Part shown: positions 9,927-17,922 of the stretch, piece by piece
Layout: the number at the start of each line of letters is the position of its first letter
Numbering within the stretch: position 1 is the stretch's first letter
Origin: Podaxis mareebaensis
Taxonomy: Eukaryota > Basidiomycota > Agaricomycetes > Agaricales > Agaricaceae
Reading direction: 5' to 3'
NCBI GenBank assembly: GCA_018524725.1
Contig: JAEUWP010000049.1
Location: 1-17,922, forward strand
DNA: 17,922 nt
The notes under the pieces: generated by a model
Databases searched by the model: none
Seen by the model: the letters and a program-made list of their open reading frames with translations, nothing else
Told to the model about the DNA's origin: nothing
Program-made: the position numbers and the translations under genes

Positions 9927-10739
9927 GTGGTTGATATCGCTGAAATGGTGACTCTCTTCACCCAGGTTGAGGAAGCTACTGCTGCCATCCCTGAGGTTCT
10001 CAGAGCCATGGTTCTTCTTTCAGCTATTCTGGATGATTGGGATTCAGTCCAACAATCGTTGTTGACCAATAATACTACAATCGCAGCCTTAACTTGGTGA
10101 GTGGTCACAGATGCTTTAAATGCTGAATGGGCTCAGTGGAGTGGACACAACAAAATGTCTGCTCACCCCACCAATGCTCAATCTGCTGCTAAAGCTAAAC
10201 TTCCCAATGACCAAGGCGGTCCTTCCACCTGGAACAAATCTCATCCAGGTCCACCTTGGAGTTGATTTGTCCCTCAGCCTGTTGGCTGGGATAAAACCTC
10301 CAATGGTCCCAAGCCTCAAGGCCAACAAAGCAGTCAGCCTGGTCAATGGCAGACCATCAAGCCAAAGAAGAAGAGGGTGCCCAAGAAGAAGTCCCCTAAT
10401 GCCTCAGTGAAACCAGCCAACTCCATGGCAGGTTTTGCTGCACCTGCTCAACTAGCAGCAGAAACTCCACCTTCCCTTGTTGGTGCTGGTAGACCTTACA
10501 CAGGTCCCAATATGCACCCTTTCAACCTCTTGAATCAGATCCAATGGTCACAAGTGAATGCACCTCACATTCCACCACAGGCTCTGGTCCAGCAATGCCT
10601 AGCTGCTTCAGTCCCACAGGATTGCCCCCTGCTTCCTTCCCTTTCTCACTGGGTACAGTCTCAAAACCCTGTTCCCATCACCCCTACTTACTCTTCTGCC
10701 ATGCAGGAGAAGTGTAAGTTTGAGGAGCCCAAAATAGAG

Positions 10740-10796
10740 GTGAGTAACCTCTGTTTTACTGCTATTCTTGAGCTTGAGATACTAAATCTCACACAG
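10740..10796 (+). other. Candidate intron 1 in Copia gag (57 nt)
   Basis: GAG|GTGAGT donor, ACTAAAT branch-like site 12 nt before the acceptor, CACACAG|GAA acceptor. Phase 0 on both sides, length a multiple of three and no stop inside, so the frame is the same with or without splicing. Length matches introns of the gene at 125-1559. Confidence 0.5.
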
Positions 10797-11375
10797 GAAG
10801 TGCAGGACACCCTCAAAGCAATGAAATGTCAATGGACTGATATGACAACTAAGTTGTTGGATCAGATCCATGAGGAACAGAAGATCTGCACCCAATGCTA
10901 TTGTGACATCAATCACACCCATAAGCTTCATCGTGCTCCTACCAAACAAAGCATAGAGGAGCTGATTGAGGAAACTTTACTCCTCATGTCGCTAGATGAT
11001 GCCAGTGAGAAAGCAAAGACCTTTGACAAAGACTTCCCACCACTTCCAGGACAGTCTGGTCTTCTGCCGGTTGGTCACCCGATTGAGGTAGGCACCTACT
11101 CTCAGCATGTCTGCATGGGCAAGTGGACTAAAAATCCCAAGAAGGCCAATCCAACCATGCAGCATCCCGAAAAGCTGTATGATGTTGTTGAAGAAGCTCT
11201 TCATGAACATGAAGAAGAGAAGCAGTGCACAGCAAAGGCCCTTTGCTTCAAGAAAGGCAAGGCCAAGGCTACTGGGGAAACCTACATCCCACATGTGAGT
11301 CACTTCTACCAAGACTTGATGAACCAGCTAATTCATTTTGGCATCATCAAGGACACTTGTGAAGTCAATCTGAAA

Positions 11376-11432
11376 GTATGTGTTAACCCTATTGGTCAAT
11401 TACAGCTCATTCATTTCCTTGTTACCCAACAG
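11376..11432 (+). other. Candidate intron 2 in Copia gag (57 nt)
   Basis: AAA|GTATGT donor, a TTAAC motif inside, a pyrimidine-rich stretch, and CCCAACAG|GGA acceptor. Again phase 0, 57 nt and stop-free, hence neutral to the frame. Same size as candidate intron 1, which argues against chance but does not prove splicing. Confidence 0.5.
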
Positions 11433-11791
11433 GGAGAACAGAGCTCTCGTGCCCTCCAAGAGGCACTTGCTGTGATTGACAAAAACCCTGAAGGTTACCC
11501 ATCTGACCAGAAAGATGTTGAATACCTTTACTCAATAGGTTTAACAGAATACGAGTGGGATGAGGCCATGGCACCTTTGACCTCGTCAGTCAATGTTCTG
11601 CCAGTGCCACCTTCTTCTCCTATCCACCTTCCCAGAGCATCTCATCCCAATGATGAGATAGATCTCGTCAGGAGTGACATCGAAGATCACCCACCTTTGG
11701 TTAATGGCCCTTGTCACCTATCGGATATTGACTATGATGCCAATGACACAAGTGACACCAACAGTGACTTCAAGAAGAAGAAGGCTATGGG

Positions 11792-11846
11792 GTATGTAAT
11801 ACATATCCAATCACCATCTTCTGATGCTGATCACCTCCATACTCAG
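11792..11846 (+). other. Candidate intron 3 in Copia gag (55 nt), frame-switching
   Basis: GTATGT donor, GCTGAT branch site (RCTRAY consensus) about 15 nt before an ACTCAG acceptor. The length is not a multiple of three. Removal puts 11847-11931 in a frame with Lys/Arg/Ala/Cys codons that mostly end in C or G and closes at TAG 11929. Retention gives a Gln/Glu-rich reading that continues to protease after one TGA (11922). Confidence 0.55.
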
Positions 11847-11931
11847 ACCAGTCATGACACTTCCTCTCAAGAAGAAGAAGGGCAAGCTCAGCAAGAAACG
11901 CCATGCCAAGGCCAAATGTCATGAGGTTTAG

Positions 11932-12406
11932 AGGGTCACCTGCACAGGGCAGAAGGAGGAAGAGGAGATGAGCACCTACCATCATGGGAATGGGTACTTA
12001 GGTGGCTCATAGCTTTAGACAATGTTAATTTTTGTGATGGATCATGTATAGAATTTGTAGCAATGTGCACAAGCACATCTCACTTTAATGTAATTCATTC
12101 TGTGCATGCACCTCCCAGTCCAAACACCTCTAAGATCACTCATCAAGATGAACTGATTTATATGGATGAATATAATGCTATTTGGTTATTAGACTCAGGA
12201 GCTTCTGGCCATTATATGCCACACATGGAGGACTTCATTGACTTCCAATATTACCCTGAACCTATAACCGTATACACTGCTGGTGATCCAATGATATCAC
12301 TAGGTCATAGTACTGTCTTAATTGAAACTGTGATCAATACAGATAACAGCACATGGATACTTAATCATTCATACCTATATCTGGTGCATTACTTACAAGG
12401 TAGCGG
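11932..12406 (+). pseudogene. Copia aspartic protease, cut by the solo LTR
   Basis: Retropepsin-like protease of the Copia polyprotein. The frame is the unspliced gag frame, open from after the TGA at 11922. The catalytic motif WLLDSGASGHYMPH lies at about 12183-12225, followed by the Copia-typical flap region (AGDPMISLGHSTVLIET) and a strand near HSYLYL that usually reads LYVP just before the integrase zinc region. The reading is broken at 12407 by LTR sequence and resumes at 13861 with RLLSVGQLAKAG, exactly what follows LYVP in Copia elements. About 85 codons between the gag end and DSGA are not recognisable. No stop lies inside this segment. Confidence 0.85.
12403..12406 (+). repeat. Target-site duplication, left copy
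   Basis: GCGG directly before the LTR start TGTTACAG. The partner at 13857-13860 is GTGG, a CpG-to-TpG difference. Removing the LTR plus one copy restores the Copia frame between protease and integrase. If the last A of the LTR is shared, the duplication is 5 bp (AGCGG/AGTGG). Confidence 0.65.
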
Positions 12407-13856
12407 TGTTACAGCTGCAACAGTTTTCAGTCATGAAAACAGTAACTGGATTAGAATATAATCAATTTTTGTGGCTAAGATAACAGACTATGAACTTACA
12501 CTAGAAGTGACCTCAGTATCTCACGAGGATTCCCCAGTAGTTAGTCTAGGCACCTAGATTGGGAAAACTGTACCAACTAGAAATATCCATACACTGTTGA
12601 CTCAATACTCTTATTGAAGTCAGGACTATATTACTGAAGAATATCCACCAATCCCATCCTTGTGAAGATCCTTTATTGCATAAACAACACCAAGGACTAC
12701 CTCGTTCAGTAGTATGCTTAGCTGCCACTATGTATTGAAAGGCTTAGTTCAGCTATGACCTCAGCAGATGAAATCTGAGTCAGAAAACAGACTACCTAAC
12801 TAAGGGATCGATGTGTCCTCTCAGTAGATGAGATTCACTAATCTTGTGAAGATGCTGACCACATGACTCATTAAATGCTGGTGACCCAAAGCAGTCCAGA
12901 ATGCAGGGAATGAAGGTTTACAATACTATCGAGTTAGGAATGACGAATAGTGTTACACATACAGTAGATTTGGTCAGCAGAAACTGATAAATATCATACA
13001 CATGTACTTTATCAGTCCATGCATCCAATAGAAATGCATATGTGTTCACTGTCAGAACATCCTATTGGGCAGAGAATAATGTAGATTATAAATTATATGA
13101 CTCTGTACTTGTACATGTAATCCTTTGTTGAGTCAGAATATTGTAATATTAGATTATAATCACTCCTCAGCCTATAATATAAAATCCCCTCGATGATGTG
13201 AGGTAAAGCAAGGGAATTCCTGCCAAGCTTTACTTAGAGGGTTGTTGTGTATTTGATGACTAACAAGTGATAGTTAAAGCATGTATAGGAGTTTTCTTTG
13301 GTCGACACGACCTATTAGCAAAAAGCAGAACATAAGAGTCAATAGTTCCCAGAAGTTTCCATAAGTTGAGAAGTCAGAGATAGTCTTAGCAGGACTAGCT
13401 AGAGATACATTGCAGCTGTGTACTGACAGTCAGAAGGACTTATCGATACAAGTCAGTATATTACTAGTTGTAGTGAGGAAAGGTTCTCACTACCATGATT
13501 TCTTTAGTACTTATAAATCGTAGTGACACTACAAGAGAGACTCCTTCCCTAGAATGAACAGTCTTAGTTTGGCTTTGAACTAGGAAAATTGTAGAGGCCA
13601 TCTCACAACAGTATTCTATAAAAAACCTCGTGTTCCTTGAAAGTGCAAAGCACATAACATACTCCCCCATTCCTTCACAACTCCCCATTTCTCACAAAAC
13701 ACTTCGTTTTCACATTTCTAACTACCATTTTCATTCTGAACCAGAGTCCCCCATGAACTTGTTAGGGTGTGGCTTTTTGTGATACTTTTATTATATTTCT
13801 ATACCACTTTAACAAAACACATTTATCAAAAGTACTACAAATTTGCTGCCCCATCA
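12407..13856 (+). repeat. Solo LTR of the Gypsy family inserted in the Copia element
   Basis: A 1450-bp TG...CA unit (TGTTACAG to CCATCA) that aligns with the reverse complement of 8537-9926, with many substitutions, indels and one extra segment of about 60 bp near 13655-13735. There is no internal region, PBS or PPT around it; the flanks are Copia coding sequence in the same orientation and correct order, so it is a solo LTR, presumably from LTR-LTR recombination. A TATA-like core is kept at 13173-13184. Small ORFs inside are incidental. The unit accounts for the gene-free stretch between the protease and integrase pieces. Confidence 0.9.
13173..13184 (+). promoter_or_regulatory. TATA-like element in the solo LTR
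   Basis: TATAATATAAAA lies at the position that matches the motif in the Gypsy 5' LTR (9140-9151). It sits in the best-preserved block shared by the two LTRs. Promoter function is inferred only. Confidence 0.4.
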
Positions 13857-13860
13857 GTGG
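13857..13860 (+). repeat. Target-site duplication, right copy
   Basis: GTGG immediately after the LTR end CCATCA; pairs with GCGG at 12403-12406. Confidence 0.6.
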
Positions 13861-15050
13861 AGATCGATTGTTATCAGTTGGTCAGCTTGCCAAGGCTGGA
13901 GCAAAAATAGAAACCACTGATACCTGCTCATGCATCAACGACTCATTGAATGAGCCAATACTAGTTGCACAACCATTAATAGGTTGCTCACCTACTCTTC
14001 ATTATGTTAAGAGTAAAATCATTAAATCACAAAGTGATATGCACGTGTTTGCAACTAGTACTGTACCAGGGTACAACATCCTTCATAATAGGATGGGACA
14101 CCCATCAGATCATATCCTCAAACACTTTGAGACAAGTACAATTGGCTTTCCTCATGTAGAAATTCCCAAAAATAGCTTGAAACCATGTGAAGGTTGTGCT
14201 ATGGGAAAAATGCATCAGAAAAGCTTTAACATAAACTTTGAAAGAGCATCAAGGCCTCTAGAAAGAATCCATTCAGATCTTTTAGAAATGCCTACAGTCA
14301 GTTACCATAAATACAAATGGGTAATGACTATTTTAGACGATTTCTCCTCAAATGCTTGGATTCATTTACTCCATAAAAAATCTGAAGCACCCACAGTGAT
14401 GAAGAACTTCTTGACACTAGTTGGCAAACATATTGGCAGACCAGTGAAGTTCTTACATACTGATCAAGGAGGAGAATATGTCCAAGAAAGCTTACAAGCT
14501 CTCTTACACTCTCAAGGGATTATCCATGTGACTAGTGCTCCACATGCTCACCAGCAGAATGGTAGAGCAGAATGCCTCAACCATACTTTAATGGATAAAG
14601 CTGAAGCCATGCAGCATCATGCTTGTATACCAAACAGTTGGTGTGAATTTGTGATTGATACAGCTTGTTATCTTTACAATCGCACCCCCATGTCACAATT
14701 AGATTGGAAAACCCCTCAAGAAGTTTTAACAGGTGTAAAGCCAGATGTTTCTAAATTCAGAACCTTTGGATGTGGCACTTATGCATTCTTACCCAAAGAA
14801 GTCTGCAAAGATAAACTATCCCCTAAATCAGAATTAATGATATTCCTGGGATACTCTCTGGACTGGAAGAATTATCTCTTTATGCGTCATTTGCAAGGCA
14901 ATGTACTCTACATTACACCTACTGCTATATTTGATGAACAATTCTTCCCCAAATGTTCTGAAAAGAAACACTGAAGAAATAGTAGTCAAAGTTCTTCTTC
15001 AAGAACTCCTACACCCCCTTAGCAAGGTAATCATTTATCCTAGACAGAAT
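13861..15050 (+). pseudogene. pol: Copia integrase, broken
   Basis: The gag-pre-integrase zinc region is complete: LHNRMGH at about 14080-14100 and CEGC at about 14185-14200. The rve core has its triad: HSDLLEM (about 14270), HTDQGGEY (about 14455) and the Glu of NGRAECLNH (about 14560). The ECLNHT wording replaces the usual ERLNRT, two Arg changes that fit CpG loss. The C-terminal Copia segment is also present (YNRTPM, KTPQEVLTG, FRTFGCGTYAF, FLGYS). An in-frame TGA at 14972 follows FFPKCSEKKH, after which the Ser-rich continuation meets TAG codons near 15019; sense resumes in the next frame by about 15050. Integrase joins element ends to target DNA. Residues before 13861 belong to LTR, so an apparent upstream start at 13769 is false. 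Confidence 0.9.
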
Positions 15051-15830
15051 AATAGAAGGTCACCACTACTGGAGCAACCACCTGCTCCAGAACCACCTTC
15101 TACCAGTTCATCATCGTCACCTGATCCTAGACATTGGCATGGAACTCCAGACCATGATGAAGATGATGACAAGGATAGCAGTGATAACAGTCCAAGAGAG
15201 GATCATGAATCTGATCTTGATTATGCTAATCCTAATGATTATCCTGATCTAGTAAGACATTTGCCTGTGCTGAGCACTGATCTGAATGATAATCAAGATC
15301 TATCTCCATATTTAGAAGACTTCAAAGAAAGAGGTAATGATCATCCATATATGGACTCTCCCCCTGTTCCTCAGTCTCCTAGATTAGAAGAATTCAAGCA
15401 ACATGGTGATGATCTCCCAAATAGGGAATCATCAAGTGATCTGATACCTGGAACATCTTCTGGTGAACCTTATCAAAAGGATAAGGCTATACCAAGACAA
15501 CAAGGTACCAGAATGACACCTATTGGGTTTAGCCCTCCAAGGCCTTCTCATAAGTGTCAAGCCATGTCTCTACCATGGATGCAACAATGGCAAACACCTT
15601 CTAATCAATGTCCTCAATGAGAACCTTGGGTTCCTTCTAAACCTGGAAATATATATGGAGATCAACATCCAGTGCAAGTACTACACAATTATTGAGGCTT
15701 CAAATGGATACCTCCTAAAGGAGAACCATTACTAAAGCAAGTTCGCAAATGAAGCCTGGTAGCACTCCCAGATGTTGAAAATGAAATGCCACCTGATGAA
15801 TGAACACTTGATTCTTCACAAACTTCTACA
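15050..15830 (+). pseudogene. Copia integrase-RT linker, acidic and Ser/Pro-rich, broken
   Basis: Low-complexity linker, expected between integrase and RT in Copia polyproteins. It is rich in Pro/Ser near 15070-15120, strongly acidic at 15150-15240, and includes an imperfect 24-residue duplication (LEDFKERGND / LEEFKQHGDD). It shares the frame of RT downstream. In-frame TGAs occur at 15618, 15693, 15750 and 15801, a dense cluster. There is no catalytic motif. The linker is poorly conserved between families, so identification rests on position, frame and composition. Confidence 0.7.
15313..15430 (+). repeat. Imperfect 72-bp-period duplication in the Copia linker
   Basis: TAGAAGAxTTCAA begins at 15313 and again at 15385, both followed by GG..ATGATC. 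The period is a multiple of three, so it duplicates 24 residues without shifting frame. Similarity is clear over roughly 45 bp of each unit and fades after that. Confidence 0.5.
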
Positions 15831-16766
15831 TTGATGGAACTAATGATGGTACATCATGTGAATAAGTTATGCAAAGAAGGAGGAGTACAGTTCATTGATT
15901 TTCTTTTCACAAATAAAGTTGATGTGTCATATACCCCAAAAGTTTTTAAAGACCTAGCTAAACTCCCCAAGGAGATCCATGATAAGTGGTATAAAGCTTG
16001 TCTTGAAGAAATAGACACACTAAAGAAATGACAAGTCTATGAACTTGTTGAACTTCTGAAAGGAAGAAAAGTGATTGGTAATCAATGGGTATTCACTCCA
16101 AAATCTGATGGCAGATTCAGATCTCAATTAGTCACACAAGGGTTCTCACAGATTGAAGGAATTGACTTCGATGAACTCTTCTCTCCTGTTGTCCAGTACA
16201 AGACTGCACAATTGCTATTTGCGATAGCTGCCCTCGAGGACTGGGATATGTTTGGTCTTGATGTGAAGACCGCTTATCTCTACAGACATCTTAAGGAGGA
16301 GATATACATGTGACAACCAGAAGGTTTTGTCCAAAAAGGACAAAAAACCAAAGTATGGCGACTGAAATGCGCCTTATACAGTCTCAAACAAGCTGGCTGT
16401 CAATGGTGGCTTGAAGTAACCAATTTGATGAAAGAATTAGGCTTCAAACATGCATCACTAGATGCTGGAGTCTATTATTATTATGATACATGAGAGAAAT
16501 CTCTTATCATTGCACTACTTTATGTGGATGATGCAGCTTTCATAGGACCATGTGGATCAAAAATTCTTCATTGAAAAATAGAAGCATTCATGGAAAAATG
16601 GGAATGTTGATTCTTAGGTGAATTAACTGAATTCCTTGGAATGTGTATCACATGAGACCATGATAATCAGCTGATTATGATTGATCAGCAACCTTACCTT
16701 GATAAGGTCTTAGAACATTTCAATGTGGTTGAAAAAGCCAAATCTACTCCGTTGCTGAGAGACTTT
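15831..16766 (+). pseudogene. pol: Copia reverse transcriptase (RVT_2), broken
   Basis: RVT_2-type reverse transcriptase. Landmarks in order: the W..A..EE...L entry (KWYKACLEEIDTLKK), GNQWVFTPKSDGRFRSQLVTQGFSQIEGIDF, ELFSPVV, LDVKTAYLY, EEIYM..PEGF, ALYSLKQAGCQWW, and the catalytic LYVDDAAF (about 16520-16545) with both Asp kept. LGELTEFLGM follows. In-frame TGAs lie at 16029, 16311, 16491, 16572, 16608 and 16653; several fall where Copia relatives have Arg (KKR/QVYEL, ECR..LGE, ITRD). Arg-to-Gln and Arg-to-Cys changes accompany them (SQLV, VVQYKTAQ, AGCQWW). The frame is otherwise uninterrupted and runs on into RNase H. Confidence 0.92.
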
Positions 16767-17483
16767 GTCTTTACTACAGCAAACAAAGAAGCATCTGTTA
16801 ATTTTAGACAGAAATACCAGCAACTGGTTGGATTGTTGATGTACTTGATGATCAGATCATGTCCCGGTATTGCTTTTGCAGTTGTCAAGTTATCCCAACA
16901 AATGACGAATCCGTCATGGGAACACTATAAAGCTGGCTTACATACTTTAAGATACCTTCGCAGCACATCTAAATATGCTGTTGTCTATGATGGACAAACA
17001 AATGAAGGAATCAACATGTTCTCAGATTCAGATTGGGCACAAGATCCAGAAACCAGGAAATCGGTCACTGGCTTCTTTATTAGAATAGCCGGAGCAGCTG
17101 TTTCATGGCTATCTCAGCACCAGAAGACTGTTGCCTTATTGTCAACTGAAGCCGAATATATGGCTTTATCAGATGCTAGTCGACAAATAGAGTGGACAAT
17201 CAATTTGCTCACTGAAATCAGCATTAATCCTGAACAGATTAAAAAACCACACCTATTCAGTGATAACCGAGGTTCAGTATTTTGGGCCAAAAATCTGGTT
17301 ACCAAAAAATGTTCAAAACATGTGGACATTAAGTACCACTATATCTGCAATTTACTTGAGGATGAAAAATTCCTCCTGTATAATATTAAAGGAACTGAAA
17401 ATCCTGCGGACATATTAACTAAGAATCTCAACATGAAAAAGTTCAATAACTTTTTGCCTGCCTTAGGCATTGAATTCTTTTAA
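16767..17483 (+). pseudogene. pol: Copia RNase H domain and polyprotein C-terminus
   Basis: The longest unbroken Copia stretch; no internal stop from 16656 to the TAA at 17481. It holds the YQQLVGLLMYL connection, then the RNase H core: FSDSDWAQDPETRKSVTGF (about 17020-17075), STEAEYMALSDASRQ (about 17140-17185), and LFSDNRGSVFWAKN (about 17255-17295), with the acidic residues in place. The tail GTENPADILTKNLN is the classic Copia ending. A CGA codon survives in SRQ. The domain degrades the RNA strand of the replication hybrid. It looks intact in itself, but no upstream start remains to express it as part of a full polyprotein. Confidence 0.93.
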
Positions 17484-17509
17484 AACTTCACACTCTGACA
17501 AGTTCGAGC

Positions 17510-17518
17510 AAGGAGGAG
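17510..17518 (+). other. Polypurine tract of the Copia element
   Basis: AAGGAGGAG directly abuts the LTR start TGTTGAGG, 27 bases after the pol stop. This is the standard position of the plus-strand primer. Confidence 0.85.
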
Positions 17519-17922
17519 TGTTGAGGAATGAATCAGCATGACGCTTATGCATATACTTGCCAACAGCAATATATGCTGCATCCTCATCTCATATGCTCTG
17601 CATTGACAGAGTAAATATATTTTTGGAACCCTCTATAGCTTCATGCTATGATTAGATTGATCCATTTCTATTAATACTTTTTACACACATATGTAGACAT
17701 ATGGCCTGTGTTAGTACTACTCATATCCTCATGGATTATGACTAGTAGAAATGTTCTCTGACTGTGGATGACTCCTGTAGCATACGGTAGAGTCATGTTC
17801 TTTCTATCTTTATTCTTTACATGCACATTACTCATGTTGTACACACATATGCCTTATGCTTTCTTACTCATGCATGTATTTTACCCTTGACCCAGTATTG
17901 TAGCTCTATGGTATTTAAACCT
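17519..17922 (+). repeat. 3' LTR of the Copia element (5' part, runs off the window)
   Basis: Begins TGTTGAGG after the polypurine tract; the start resembles many Copia LTRs. At least 404 bp are present, with no coding potential. Several CATATG-containing pieces occur (17685-17705, 17845-17855), and a TATTTAAA near the right edge (17912-17919) could be the TATA box of U3. No end CA can be named because the window stops. The matching 5' LTR is not in the window. Confidence 0.8.

Larger units (their letters stand above)
9927..11931 (+). pseudogene. gag: Copia Gag, N-terminally truncated, with intron-like segments
   Basis: The first about 60 codons resemble the UBN2/Copia gag helical domain (VEEATAAIPEVL, LSAILDDWDSVQQ, LTW, VTDALNAEWAQW). 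In-frame TGAs at 10098 and 10263 probably replaced CGA. Then come a Gln/Pro/Trp-rich spacer and two Lys clusters (KPKKKRVPKKK, about 10355-10390). From about 10420 follows a 500-residue region I cannot place: no CCHC knuckle, but a C-x2-C-x-C-x3-H-x-H cluster near 10890-10925, an acidic Glu/His helix, and an Asp/Ser-rich segment (11640-11770). Three intron-like intervals (10740-10796, 11376-11432, 11792-11846) have good donors and acceptors. Spliced at the third, the protein ends in a basic tail (LKKKKGKLSKKRHAKAK) and TAG at 11929; unspliced, it meets TGA at 11922 and then stays open into protease. Gag coats the RNA; the basic tail could replace a zinc knuckle. Confidence 0.75.
9927..17922 (+). 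mobile_element. Decayed Ty1/Copia LTR retrotransposon, 5' truncated, interrupted by a solo LTR
   Basis: Domain order Gag, protease, integrase, RT, RNase H, PPT, 3' LTR identifies Ty1/Copia (Pseudoviridae-type), since integrase precedes RT. The frame is continuous from 9927 except for 14 in-frame TGA codons, the LTR insertion (12407-13856) and one frame change near 15020-15050. The 5' LTR and start of gag are missing: the Gypsy LTR cuts in at 9926, and the sequence expected on its far side is not in the window. The 3' LTR begins at 17519 and runs past the right edge. Confidence 0.93.

Noticed and set aside
10096..10135. GTGAGT donor overlapping the TGA at 10098, as an intron that removes the stop
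   Set aside because: The interval is only 40 nt and would delete the conserved VTDALNAEW part of the gag domain; CpG decay of a CGA is simpler.
9914..10410. Overlapping readings on both strands around the Copia gag start
   Set aside because: The plus frame continues from LTR edge to the long Gag reading with gag-domain wording; the minus readings have no such continuity.
11295..11350. Another GTGAGT...AG interval in Copia gag
   Set aside because: No pyrimidine tract or branch site, and the interval encodes a coherent helical segment.
13769..13860. Apparent N-terminus of the Copia integrase piece
   Set aside because: These codons are LTR sequence read through by chance; Copia coding starts again at the duplication, about 13857-13861.
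1740..17483. UGA recoded as a sense codon, given that all internal stops are TGA
   Set aside because: Many affected positions are Arg in the families, normal Arg and TGG Trp codons coexist, and the same CpG-type change hits other Arg codons as Cys, Gln or His and changed a catalytic Asp. Decay explains all of it; recoding explains only the stops.

Overview
The window looks like repeat-rich chromosomal DNA of a filamentous basidiomycete, probably an agaricomycete. This rests on the protein style of a Ty3/Gypsy element, a second Ty1/Copia element, spliceosomal introns of about 53-60 nt with CTGAT-type branch sites, and strong CpG depletion. No rRNA, tRNA, CRISPR array or prokaryotic signal is visible.

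Layout. (1) 125-1559 (+): 3' part of an intron-rich gene that I do not recognise. (2) 1740-9926 (-): a decayed Ty3/Gypsy element with 5' LTR (8537-9926), a TGG-initial primer-binding site, Gag, protease, RT, RNase H and integrase; its 3' LTR is absent. (3) 9927-17922 (+): a decayed Ty1/Copia element with Gag (9927-11931), protease, integrase, RT, RNase H, polypurine tract and the beginning of its 3' LTR (17519 to the right edge). Its 5' end is absent. (4) 12407-13856 (+): a solo LTR of the same family as the Gypsy 5' LTR, inserted inside the Copia polyprotein between protease and integrase and flanked by GCGG/GTGG. The two LTRs lie in inverted orientation around the Copia Gag-protease segment.

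History that I infer: the Copia element was the first occupant. One Gypsy-family copy entered its gag in antisense, and another entered downstream and collapsed to a solo LTR. A later deletion or rearrangement removed the Gypsy 3' LTR together with the Copia 5' end and put the remains next to the gene at 125-1559.

Two points deserve most attention. First, outside the frameshift tails, all 25 in-frame stops I located in the two polyproteins are TGA, many at positions where the families carry Arg, accompanied by Arg-to-Cys/Gln/His/Trp changes. This is the fingerprint of CpG decay (methyl-C deamination or a CpG-type RIP), and it also changed the second catalytic Asp of the Gypsy RT (YIDD to YIDN). 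Second, the Copia gag has three intron-like segments. Two are 57 nt and frame-neutral. The third is 55 nt: spliced, Gag ends in a Lys-rich tail and TAG; unspliced, the frame runs on into protease. That would be a splicing switch between Gag and Gag-Pol, similar in logic to the spliced gag RNAs of Drosophila copia and some plant Copia elements.
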